Of a stretch of 64,000 nucleotides of DNA, positions 17,413 to 25,879 are shown piece after piece. A model generated the notes under the pieces. That model worked only from the letters and a program-made list of their open reading frames with translations, had not been told where the DNA came from and did no database searches. Both the position numbers and the translations under genes were made by a program. Location of the stretch: the NCBI RefSeq assembly GCF_030160835.1, contig NZ_BSPC01000027.1, positions 57,729 to 121,728 on the forward strand, read 5' to 3'. Source of the stretch: Labrys miyagiensis (GTDB taxonomy: Bacteria > Pseudomonadota > Alphaproteobacteria > Rhizobiales > Labraceae). Numbering within the stretch: the stretch's first letter is position 1; the number at the start of each line of letters is the position of its first letter.

Positions 17413-17646
17413 TTCAAGCTCCTTCCGTTAGCTCGACCATCGCTCTCTCCTGTAAAAGCTGTCATACTGGCCACATGCCGCGTTATTTGGTCGTGGCCTT
17501 CTCGAGTTTGCACTCATGTACTTCTAGCGCGGCTGAAACCGACCAAGACCAACTAGAAGGACGATGTTCGAGTGACCAACCTTAGCCCTTCTCTTGGCGC
17601 GGCTAATCCCCAGAAAAGAGGATGAGGATTAGCGGTGGCCGAAAAT

Positions 17647-17865
17647 CTACCATTGAGTGGTTGCGGGCCTGAGCAAGGCTGCAATCAGCGCCGAAGCAGT
17701 AAGGGCCAGGAGGCCGCAAACGATCAATGGGAGCTGAACGGCAGCTGAGGCCAGCGCACCCGCGACAATACCGGAGAGCGCTTCAGCTCCGACCTGTAAC
17801 CCCTGATTGGTTCCCATGACTCGGCCTTGCTTGTCCGCGTTCGATCGAGCGGAGAGAGCTGTGAT
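17647..17865 (-). pseudogene. C-terminal remnant of an MFS transporter
   Basis: About 73 residues: ITALSARSNADKQGRVMGTN, then two hydrophobic helices (SGIVAGALASAAVQLPLIVC, LLALTASALIAALL). This is the cytoplasmic loop and last two helices of a TetA/Bcr-type major facilitator. Upstream sequence in the frame is unrelated, so the gene is a truncated relic. Confidence 0.6.
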
Positions 17866-18011
17866 TTGGGGTGTTGGGCTAGTATGGAGGAGTAGTACTC
17901 CGCAATAAGGCAACCAATAACTCAGATAACTCAGCTGGTTATCAGACGAATAATGGCATCGCCCCAACTTTTACCCCAACATGTCGCTCAACTTTCGGCC
18001 TTTTGTGCTCT

Positions 18012-18175
18012 TCAGCGACGATGGATTAAAGGCGTAACAGCTTCAATCAGCCAGTCGACGACATCGTTTGTTATGGTTGACAGGTCGTAGGCGACAAGCT
18101 TCTGGCCGGATGGATAGCGGGTAAAATGACTGGCATGGATCTCGTGCAGGGATTCGAACTCTTCTATGGGAGGGC
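18012..18175 (-). pseudogene. C-terminal fragment paralogous to 16264-16512
   Basis: Minus-strand translation gives HEIHASHFTRYPSGQKL and STITNDVVDWLIEAV, ending HRR-stop, nearly the same as the C-terminus encoded at 16264-16420. The frame is lost upstream of about 18175. It shows a local duplication or two insertions of related cassettes. Confidence 0.6.
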
Positions 18176-18210
18176 TATGGAGTAGACATAGTTCTCATCT
18201 TCACCTGAGA

Positions 18211-18235
18211 CGGCGCGCCCGAGAGGATTCGAACC
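18211..18235 (-). other. 3'-end remnant of a tRNA-Arg gene (candidate att site)
   Basis: On the minus strand GGTTCGAATCC (T-loop consensus) is followed by TCTCGGGCGCGCC, matching the T-arm 3' side, 3' acceptor strand (CGGGCGC), discriminator G and CC of a tRNA-Arg of the GCGCCCG type. The T-stem 5' half and everything upstream do not fold as tRNA. Integrative elements commonly leave such 3' tRNA ends at their attachment sites. Confidence 0.5.
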
Positions 18236-18275
18236 GTTATCGGATCGCTGTCAAAATGCCCTCCCCTCCCCACTA

Positions 18276-18470
18276 GGGGTCAGAACAAGATCCGCTCGAA
18301 ATCATATGCTAAGCGGACAGACTAAGAACAAGAGTCACTTCGGCGGCCCGAAGCCCGCAAAAAGTCACCCGGAAGATCCCAAACAAAACATGATGTCGCT
18401 CGTCCGGCTCTTTGAAAAGTCTCACATATTTTCTTAGCGTATGATTTCGAGCAGTTCTTGTTCTGACCCC
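18276..18470. mobile_element. Tn3-type inverted-repeat miniature element (TIME/MITE-like), 195 bp
   Basis: Left terminal repeat 18276-18313 and right terminal repeat 18433-18470 are 38 bp each, begin GGGGTCAGAACAAGA, end GCTAAG, and match at 35 of 38 positions. Start GGGG, end TAAG and length 38 are the Tn3-family terminal-repeat hallmarks. The 119-bp core has no transposase or resolvase. Flanking 5-mers (CACTA and ATCTT) are not a target duplication. Confidence 0.75.
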
Positions 18471-18514
18471 ATCTTGCATTGCACCGGGTAATCCGTCTTC
18501 CAAAGTCAATAGGC

Positions 18515-19291
18515 TCAGCCACGCTGTTCATGCGCCGCGGCTGTGGCCATATCGCCACTGCCGACGATGCGGCTGACGACTTCGTTCATGTTGGTTTTGG
18601 CGGTGACGAGATCGGCATCGGCCCTGCCGTGGCGCAGCACGACGATGCGGTCGGTCACCGACAGCACGTCGTTCAGCCGGTGCGAGATCAGGATAACGGC
18701 GATGCCTTCGGAACGCAGCCGCCGGATCAGATCGAGCACACTTTGCACTTCGCGCACGGCAAGGGCCGCCGTTGGCTCGTCCATGATGACGAGCTTCGGG
18801 TTGAAGGTCAGCGCGCGCGCGATCGCCACCGTCTGCTGCTGGCCGCCAGAAAAAGAGCCGACGGAGCGGTTGATCGACGGCAGATGTGCGCCGAGCCGCT
18901 CGATCATCCTGGCGGCTTGGCGGTCCATTTCGCCCTTGTCGACGAAGCCGGGGAACAGGCCGAACAGTCTTTTCGTCGGCTCGCGTCCAAGAAAGATGTT
19001 CGAGGCGACATCCTGCTGCTTGGCCAAAGACAGGTCCTGGTAGATCATCTCGATGCCGAGTTGGCGGCGCAGACCGGGGTCGAGCGCAAGGATATCCTTG
19101 CCGTCGAATTCGATCGAGCCGCTGTCGGCGCGGTAGATCCCGGTGATGGTCTTCATCAGAGTCGACTTGCCGGCGCCGTTGTCGCCGACCAGGCCGACCA
19201 CCTCGCCGGCCTCGACGGACAGATCGACGCCATGCAGCACATCGACCGCGCCGAAACTCTTGCGGATGCTACGCAGCGAAAGCAGGGTCAT
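18515..19291 (-). CDS. ABC transporter ATP-binding protein, sugar type
   Basis: 258 residues: Walker A GDNGAGKST, Q-loop IYQDLSLAK, signature VGSFSGGQQQ, Walker B LVIMDEPTAAL and switch His in LISHRLNDV. It is a single-domain ATPase of the ribose/fructose (FrcA-like) class and the last gene of its operon; its start overlaps the permease stop (ATGA). Intact, although the cognate binding protein is disrupted. Confidence 0.92.
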   Translation of the reverse strand: MTLLSLRSIRKSFGAVDVLHGVDLSVEAGEVVGLVGDNGAGKSTLMKTITGIYRADSGSIEFDGKDILALDPGLRRQLGIEMIYQDLSLAKQQDVASNIFLGREPTKRLFGLFPGFVDKGEMDRQAARMIERLGAHLPSINRSVGSFSGGQQQTVAIARALTFNPKLVIMDEPTAALAVREVQSVLDLIRRLRSEGIAVILISHRLNDVLSVTDRIVVLRHGRADADLVTAKTNMNEVVSRIVGSGDMATAAAHEQRG

Positions 19292-20280
19292 ACGCGCGAC
19301 TCCTTCCGCACCTGGTACTGGTCGATGAAAACTGCGAGGATCAGCACCGCACCAATTGCCATCTGCTGGTAGTAGGATTGCACCGCGAGCAGCGTCAGCC
19401 CATTCTGCAAGACGCCCATGATCAGCGCGCCAATCATGGTGCCGAGGACCGAGGCGCGGCCTCCGAATAGGTTGGTGCCCCCGATGATCGCCGCGGTGAT
19501 CGCGGTGAGCTCGTAGTTGATGCCGGCGGTCGGGTCGCCGGCGTTCACGCGGGCGGTGAATAGCAGCCCGGCGAGGCCGGCCAGCGCGCCCGACAGCGTG
19601 TAGATGATGCGGCGGTGATGCTCGACGCGGATGCCGGCGGCGCGCGCGGCGCCCTCGCTGTCGCCGAGCGCCAGCGTGTGGCGGCCGAAGCGCGTATAGG
19701 CAAGCACCACATGAGCGGCGATCGCCGTCAGCACGAGGATGATCACCGGCATCGGGATGCCGAACGGCCTGCCCTGCCCGACAAAGACGATCTCGGGCGG
19801 CAGCCCATAGATCGCCCTGCCCTGCGAGATGACGAGTGCGAGCCCGCGTGCAAGGCCAAGCATGCCGAGCGTGACGATGAAGGCCGGCACGAAGGCGCGG
19901 GTGACGAGCTGCCCGTTGATGTTGCCGGCAATCGCGCCGGCAAGAATGCAGGCGATCACGGCAAGGATAGAAGGCCAGCCGAGATTGACGGCGACGAAGG
20001 CGCCGGCCACGCCGGCCAGGCCCATCACCGAGCCGAGCGACAGGTCGAGCCCGCCCGAGCCGATGACGAAGGTGGCGGCGATCGCCAGCACGCCAATCGT
20101 CGATGTTGCCAAAAGGATATTGAGGAAATTGCTGAGCGACAGGAAGTAGGGCGACAAGAGCGCCATCGCCGTGCTCAGCGCCAGAAGCACCACCAGCGAC
20201 TCCAGCCTGATGTGGAACCTTTCGACGGATGCGCGCTGCACCCGAGCCCAGAAGCTGGGCTGCGTCGTTTCGGAGGCCAT
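19288..20280 (-). CDS. sugar-type ABC transporter permease (RbsC/FrcC family)
   Basis: 330 residues with multiple hydrophobic helices and the family signatures GSGGLDLSLGSVMGLAG and AAIIGGTNLFGGRASVLGT. The ATG at 20280 (MASETTQPSF) was chosen because it gives the family N-terminal length; the frame extends further upstream without conserved sequence. It forms a homodimeric channel for the ATPase downstream. Intact. Confidence 0.92.
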   Translation of the reverse strand: MASETTQPSFWARVQRASVERFHIRLESLVVLLALSTAMALLSPYFLSLSNFLNILLATSTIGVLAIAATFVIGSGGLDLSLGSVMGLAGVAGAFVAVNLGWPSILAVIACILAGAIAGNINGQLVTRAFVPAFIVTLGMLGLARGLALVISQGRAIYGLPPEIVFVGQGRPFGIPMPVIILVLTAIAAHVVLAYTRFGRHTLALGDSEGAARAAGIRVEHHRRIIYTLSGALAGLAGLLFTARVNAGDPTAGINYELTAITAAIIGGTNLFGGRASVLGTMIGALIMGVLQNGLTLLAVQSYYQQMAIGAVLILAVFIDQYQVRKESRV

Positions 20281-20390
20281 TTTCCACTCTTCGGGTAGGG
20301 GAATAAGGGAGTAGGGAAGCAAGACCGCTGGGGTCAAGTCGAAGAAGCGCAAACCATCGCTCCTCCTACTCCCCTACTCCTTTCCCTAAA

Positions 20391-21377
20391 TTATTTCACA
20401 TATTGCAGCATCGGCTCCTTGCCGGCGTCGATCACGTCCTTGGTCAGCACCAGCGTCGGCACGGCGATGCTGTCCTCGACCTTGTCGCCGGCCAAAGCCT
20501 TCTTGACGTTCTCGACCGCCTGCTTGCCGACGAGATAAGGCAACTGCGCCACGGAAGCGTTGAGCCGCCCTTCCTTGATCGACTTCACCGCATCCGAATT
20601 GCCGTCGACGCCGATGATCGTCACCTGCGAACCTTTGCCGGTGGCGTAAACCGATTCCACCGCACCCAGCGCCATGCCGTCATTGGCGCAGAAGATGGCG
20701 ACGAGATCGGGATGCGCGGTCAGCGTGTCGGTGGCGATCGTGGCGGCCTTGCCGCGGTCCCAGTCGCCGGGCAGCGAGGCGACGATTCCTAGCCCCGGTG
20801 CCAGCTCCTTCAGCTTGTCGGCGAAGCCCTTGGCGCGCTTCTCGCCGGTGATGTTGCCGGAGAGGCCTTCGATCACCAGCACCGGACCCTTGGCGTCCTT
20901 GCCGAGCTTGGAAACGAGGTATTCGGCGCCTTGCGCACCGGCGGCGATGTTGTCGGAGCCGATATGGAAGGTGACCTTGACGCCTTCCTTGTCGAGCACC
21001 GCCTGATCGAGATTGTTGTCGAGGTCGACGATCTTGATACCGGCATCCTGCGCCGACTTCAGGCAAGGCAGGAGGTTGGTCGAGTTGATGGCGGCGGTGA
21101 TCATCGCCGTCGGCTTGCGCTCGAGCATGGTGTTGCAAAGGTTGAGCTGCGGCTCGGCCGCCTGGTCGCTCTCGGCCGCCTACTGGAAGTATTTGACGCC
21201 GGCTTCCTTCGCGCCGTCCTCGACGCCCTGCGCCATCGCACCCCAGAACGGGTTGGCCAGAGTCTTCATCAGCACGCCATATTCGCCGTCCTCGGCCTTG
21301 GCGGCACTGACGGCGCAAAAGACGATAGCAACGCCGAGCGCTTGCGCCAAGCGATTGGTTCTTCCGGTAAACTGCAT
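20391..21377 (-). pseudogene. sugar-binding periplasmic protein with in-frame amber
   Basis: From ATG 21377 (AGGAGG 5 bases upstream) the frame encodes a signal peptide (RLAQALGVAIVFCAVSAAKA) and the binding-protein start YGVLMKTLANPFWGAM. TAG at 21180-21182 (codon 66) then interrupts it. The same frame continues to 20391 with all later strands present (VIEGLSGNITGEKRAKGF, VAIFCANDGMALGAVES, TIIGVDGNSDA). Apart from the CAG-to-TAG-like change the protein would be full length, about 328 residues. Without suppression the periplasmic receptor of this importer is lost. Confidence 0.85.
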
Positions 21378-21506
21378 GTTTTCCTCCTGTTTTTTTTCGC
21401 CCCAGCAGACGATAACCATCGCTGTGACAATTCACTCCAAATGCGTATGCGGTGTTTCCAGAACGTCCGTCCTCCTGTTTGAGTGATCACCCCTCCCTGG
21501 CGCGAG

Positions 21507-21851
21507 CTAAAGACTTTCCCACAGGCCACCTTCTTGATGTGAAGCGACAGCCGCTTCGACGAAGCGCAACCCCTGTTCGCGATCTTCGACCGTCGGTACC
21601 AGGCAGGCTCGCGGATCGGGCCTTCGCCCCTGCTGCCTGACACGTATCTGCTCTGCGGTGTCCCGGTAGATCTGGGCAAAGCCTTCTATCCACGCCTCCG
21701 GGTGGCCGGGCGGAACGCCCGTCGCATAGGCGCCGTCAACTCGAACTTCAGGGCTGGCCCGGGTGACGACCCGGGGCGCCTCTCCAGGCGGCGAGCCGGT
21801 GCCGCCGCCCACCATGCCAAGCTTCAATCTTCGCGCCGGATACGTAGTCAT
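21507..21851 (-). pseudogene. Gfo/Idh/MocA oxidoreductase with large internal deletion
   Basis: The 114-residue frame joins the first ~20 residues of the family (RRLKLGMVGGG, the NAD-binding start) to the C-terminal section (PPGHPEAWIEGFAQIYRDTA and VPTVEDREQGLRFVEAAVAS). Roughly 250 central residues, including the catalytic region, are missing. The start overlaps the LacI stop by four bases (ATGA), showing its original place in the operon. It cannot be an active dehydrogenase. Confidence 0.75.
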
Positions 21852-22918
21852 CTCGACACCACAGGTTTGCGCGCTATGCGGTTCGTCGGCCGGCCGGTCG
21901 ATTCGCGGACCCGCAGCAGGCCTTCCATTTGAGTATGCTCGCGCTCAGCCGGCGTCGTATCATTTCCAGCATCGAGCCGGCGCAGCAGAATATTCCAGGC
22001 TTTCGCCGCCATCGACCCGATAGGTTGGCCAACCGCGCTTACATAGGGTCGAAGCGCTGTCATCCAGTCGTAATCGTCGAAGCCCACCAGGGAGACATCG
22101 CGCGGCATCGACAGTTCAAGGGCATGTATCGCTTTGATGGCGCCAAGGGTCGCGACGTTGCTGGTGGTGAAGACCGCGGTTGCGCGGTCAGGCCGACGCA
22201 ATTCCTGCTCAGTCGCGCGGCGCAGTCCCTCCATGGTTTCGCCGCCTAGAAGAACCCGCGCACGCCCTTGTCGACCCGCTTCCGCCATTGCCTGCTCGAC
22301 CCCGGCGATGCGGTCGCGCATACTGGCAAGCCGCAAGGCCGGAGCGACCACTGCAATCGCAGTGTGGCCAAGTTCGATGAGATGTCGCGCCGCGGCATAG
22401 CCTCCGGCGACATTGTCGAGGCCGACCGTGTCGAAGGCGGAAAGCCCGAGTCCACGGTCCAGCACGACTGTTGGAGGCAATGCGATCGGATCAAGGCCAG
22501 CTCCGAGAGAATCGTCAGCCGCCGGCAAGATGATCAGGCCGTCGATCTGGCGCGAGAGCAAGGCAAGGATCCGCTCGCGTTCGTGCTCCGGATCCTCGTC
22601 GCTGGTGACCAAGGTGATGCCATAGCCATCCGCCGTCGCCAATGTCTCGAATTCGTGCACCATCTCGGCAAAGAGCGCATTGGTGACAGCTGGAACCACC
22701 ATGCCAATCAGGCGGCTGCGCCTGTTGCGCAGGCTTGCCGCAATACCGTTGGGCCGGTAGCCGAGCGCTTCGACGGCGGCCGAAACTTTTTCGCGAGTTT
22801 CGGGAGCCACTCTCCCAATGCCGTTCACGACATTCGAGACAGTTGCCAAGGAAACGCCGGCCAGTCTCGCGACGTCGGCAATCGACGCCCGTTTGCCATG
22901 ACCGGCCTCCAATGCCAT
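21848..22918 (-). CDS. LacI-family transcriptional regulator
   Basis: 356 residues from ATG 22918, preceded by GGGAGG. HTH: SIADVARLAGVSLATVSNVV; hinge: RPNGIAASLRNR; effector domain with GMVVPAVTNALFAEMVHE and LVGFDDYDWMTALRPYVSAV. It is the first gene of the minus-strand sugar operon and faces the two AAAACGTTTT-like sites. It would repress both this operon and the divergent dehydrogenase gene. It appears intact although three of its presumed target genes are broken. Confidence 0.93.
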   Translation of the reverse strand: MALEAGHGKRASIADVARLAGVSLATVSNVVNGIGRVAPETREKVSAAVEALGYRPNGIAASLRNRRSRLIGMVVPAVTNALFAEMVHEFETLATADGYGITLVTSDEDPEHERERILALLSRQIDGLIILPAADDSLGAGLDPIALPPTVVLDRGLGLSAFDTVGLDNVAGGYAAARHLIELGHTAIAVVAPALRLASMRDRIAGVEQAMAEAGRQGRARVLLGGETMEGLRRATEQELRRPDRATAVFTTSNVATLGAIKAIHALELSMPRDVSLVGFDDYDWMTALRPYVSAVGQPIGSMAAKAWNILLRRLDAGNDTTPAEREHTQMEGLLRVRESTGRPTNRIARKPVVSR

Positions 22919-22967
22919 GCCTTCCCTCCCGCCGACAACCGCGTTATCGAGCACTTTTGACGTTGAT

Positions 22968-22998
22968 AAATCGTTTTATTCTCGTTGTAAAACGTTTT
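22968..22998. promoter_or_regulatory. paired LacI-type operator sites
   Basis: AAAACGTTTT (22989-22998) is a perfect palindrome with central CG; AAATCGTTTT (22968-22977) differs at one position. Their centres are 21 bp apart, two helical turns. They lie 50-80 bp upstream of the LacI ATG and 59 bp upstream of the divergent dehydrogenase start. Confidence 0.6.
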
Positions 22999-23056
22999 TG
23001 CATCCAATAGTGAAAATCATCGCGATGCTCTTTGGTTGGCATCGGAGGAGGAAGAT

Positions 23057-24087
23057 ATGACCGACAAAACCTTGCCGCTGGTGATCAGCGTGCCCGAACC
23101 ACGCACACTCGAGCTGATCTTCATGCCGCCGCAACTGGCGCGTTTGCGAAAGGATTATCGCATCGTCGAGACGAAGCCGCAGAAGCTCTCCGCCCTGCCC
23201 GCCGAAACGCTGGCCGAGGCACGCTATATAATCGGGCAGCCAGCCATCGCTCCTGAGACGCTCGACAAACTGAAGGCGCTGCGTTGCGTTTTCAACGTGG
23301 AGCCAACCTCGTCAACAACATGCCCTACGAGACGCTATTCGCGCGCGGCATCCATGTCGTCACCACCGGCCAGGTCTTTGCCGAGCCCGTGGCCGAGCTC
23401 GGCCTTGCCATGGCGCTGAATCTCGCGCGCAACATCGTCGACGCCGACCTCGCCTTCCGGCAGGGCAATGAGCTTTGGGGTGGCGACGGCAACCAGACGG
23501 CGCGGCTCCTCTCCGGCGCCGATGTCGGCATCATCGGCTTCGGTGACCTCGGCCGCGCGCTCAACCGCCTGCTGACTGGCTTCCGCACCCACACAAAAGT
23601 CTATGATCCGTGGCTGCCGCCGTCGATCCTAATCGACAACAGCGTCGAGCCGGCCTTGCTCGACCAGGTGCTGTCACAAAGCGATTTCGTCTTCGTCGTC
23701 GCTTCCGTTACCAGCGAGAACCAGGGTTTTCTTGGCGCAGACTCATTTGCCAAAATGCGCAAGGGCGCAGCCTTCATCCTGCTCAGCCGGGCCGGCGTCG
23801 TCGATTTCCCGGCTTTGATGGCTGCGGTGAGGAGCGGCCACATCGTCGCCGCCAGCGACGTTTTTCCCGAGGAGCCCCTGGCCAAGGACCACGCTGTTCG
23901 CGCTCTGCCCGGCTTCCTGCGCTCGGCCCACCGAGCCGGCGCGCTCGACATTGCCTTCAAGCGCATGGGCGACATGGTGCTGGAGGACATGGACCTGATC
24001 GACCGCGGCTTGCCGCCGCTGCGCTCAAAGCGCGCCGAGCGCGAGACGGTGTCGCGCATGCGCTCCATGCCGGTTGCACGGAACTAG
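23057..24087 (+). pseudogene. D-2-hydroxyacid dehydrogenase (SerA-like), frameshifted
   Basis: Start ATG 23057 has a strong GGAGGAGGAAG site. The first ~82 residues (MTDKTLPLVISVPEPRT to RCVFNVE) are in one frame. From about base 23302 the family sequence continues in the next frame (ANLVNNMPYETLFARGIHVV). That second part contains the NAD-binding ADVGIIGFGDLGRAL, the catalytic-region LLSRAGVVDF and the C-terminal AHRAGALDIAFKRMGDM. A single lost base explains the break. Divergently placed from the LacI/importer operon. Confidence 0.85.
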
Positions 24088-24225
24088 ACGCGAAAGCAGA
24101 AGATCTAAGAACGCGACGACGGTGTGACGATGGCGGTCCTCGACGTATCGCTTAGGCCAAATTTCGAAGCCCGATCACCACCGAGCGAAGAGCCACGCGC
24201 CTGAGTTTGGCGGCTCCACTACCGT

Positions 24226-24505
24226 TCAGTCGTCTTCCAGATTTCTGGCCTCTTCGGCGCGGGGCAACAGAAAGGCTGCTAGTGCATCGACAACGTCGGA
24301 AAGCGTGCCGGGATCAATGGCAACGTCTTGAATGAAGGCCGTCCAGGTTGAGGGCGCCTTTTTGTTCCATACGGGAAATAGTCGCCGATGTGACACCCTC
24401 CTTGAGAAATTCGGACAGCCGCATCATGCCCCGTTCCTGCAAGAGCGAGACTACGCGATCTTCTTGACGCCGAGGCTTCGTTTGCATGGGACTTGTTTGA
24501 TACAA
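24226..24505 (-). pseudogene. AbiEi/AbiEii (type IV toxin-antitoxin) remnant
   Basis: Reading from 24505, QEDRVVSLLQERGMMRLSEF and TSATISRMEQKGAL fit the N-terminal winged-helix domain of AbiEi-type antitoxins. After a frame change near 24320, DPGTLSDVVDALAAFLLPRA to a stop at 24226 resembles the C-terminus of an AbiEii nucleotidyltransferase. The two ends appear joined by a deletion that removed about 1.5 kb. The AbiEi part is the better supported; the AbiEii part is tentative. Confidence 0.5.
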
Positions 24506-24998
24506 ATCCTTGCAGTCGCAAGGAAACTAACAAGGTTATGTATCACAACGGACGATACAACAGACGTATTTAGCCCAATGTTTCGGTGCAGCGACGAGAA
24601 CATTGCCCGGCGCAAGGAACGCACATCCCTGGCCGAGCACCGATCCCTCCTGGGCATCCGACTGAGCAAGCGCTTACGGATCCTTTCCTCCAGCGGTTTG
24701 AACCTCAGGATACCGTTCGCTTGCGCCCACTTCGTACACGTCGGCGGCATGCCGAGCTTCTCCCTTCTGCGACCGGGACGAATGCCGTTGTCGCTTCGAT
24801 ATGGAACGCCTTCATCTGAGATTCATTTCCGGCTCCAATCACAAAAATATGGTCTCATGTGATTTTCATACGAACGGCAAGTGTCTATCGTCGCGGTTGT
24901 TATGCCGGCTACGCATTCGAAACGAGCTCGCAGGCCCTCTATCGCGTGCACATAAGCCGCATTAGAATCAGCAGTTTATGGCCGATGGAGACGCCCAC

Positions 24999-25718
24999 AT
25001 GAGTTCCCCGCAGGCAATCTTATTCGATACGTTTGGAACGATCGTCGACTGGCGCTCCAGCTTAATAGAAGAACTGACTGCGTTCGGACGCGAGCGGAAT
25101 ATTGTCGGCGACTGGACCAGCCTGATCGATGCTTGGCGCAGCGCTTACGCTCCATCGATGGACAGGGTGCGGAAGGGCGAGCTGCTCTGGACCACGCTGG
25201 ATAAACTCCATCGCGCAACTCTCGATCGGCTAGTCATGGAGTTCGGGATCAAAGGCCTTGCGCAAGAAGACCTGGCTTATCTCAACAAGGGGTGGCATCG
25301 CCTGCGCCCTTGGCCCGACTCCGTGAAGGGCCTAACGCGATTGAAGAAGAACTTCATCATCGGGCCGCTGTCGAATGGCAATGTCGCATTGCTCGTCAAC
25401 ATGGCCAAGCACGTTGGACTTCCTTGGGACATGGTGTTTGCTTCGGATTTGTTTCATCACTTCAAGCCGGACCGCGAAAACTATCTCGGCGCCTGCCAGC
25501 TCCTTGATCTGCAGCCAAAAGAGGTGATGTTGTGCGCCGCCCACAATGACGACCTCAAAATGGCGCGGTCCCTCGGTCTGCAAACTGCCTTCATCGCTCG
25601 TCCGACGGAGTATGGACCCCACCAGACCAAGGACTTCGCTGCTGACGAACCATGGGATGTCATTGCCGCAAACGTCGATGATCTTGCGGACAAGCTGGAA
25701 GCCGTGAGAGAAACCTGA
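24999..25718 (+). CDS. haloacid dehalogenase, type II (HAD superfamily)
   Basis: 239 residues from ATG 24999 (an upstream in-frame ATG at 24978 lacks a ribosome site). HAD motifs: FDTFGTIVDW with the nucleophilic Asp, PLSNGN (Ser/Thr motif II), the Lys in HHFKPDRENY, and CAAHNDDL (acidic motif). Type II L-2-haloacid dehalogenases share this layout, but many relatives act on other small organic acids or phosphates. Isolated on the plus strand, convergent with repC. Confidence 0.88.
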   Translation: MSSPQAILFDTFGTIVDWRSSLIEELTAFGRERNIVGDWTSLIDAWRSAYAPSMDRVRKGELLWTTLDKLHRATLDRLVMEFGIKGLAQEDLAYLNKGWHRLRPWPDSVKGLTRLKKNFIIGPLSNGNVALLVNMAKHVGLPWDMVFASDLFHHFKPDRENYLGACQLLDLQPKEVMLCAAHNDDLKMARSLGLQTAFIARPTEYGPHQTKDFAADEPWDVIAANVDDLADKLEAVRET

Positions 25719-25879
25719 ATCCGAAACGCATCAGATGCGCGGGCCTCTCGCATCAAGCTTGATATAAGCAAGGAAGTCGAGCGAAACAGTCCCACTCGAT
25801 TGCCCTACCCGATCGATGATCAGTTGCACAATGCCCGTCGATGGTTGTCGCTTTATCTGCGATCCGCCAAAAAACGCCA

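Noticed and set aside
24332-24862. 176-codon plus-strand frame across the AbiE remnant
   Set aside because: Overlaps protein-like minus-strand sequence, has no ribosome site and no recognisable pattern.
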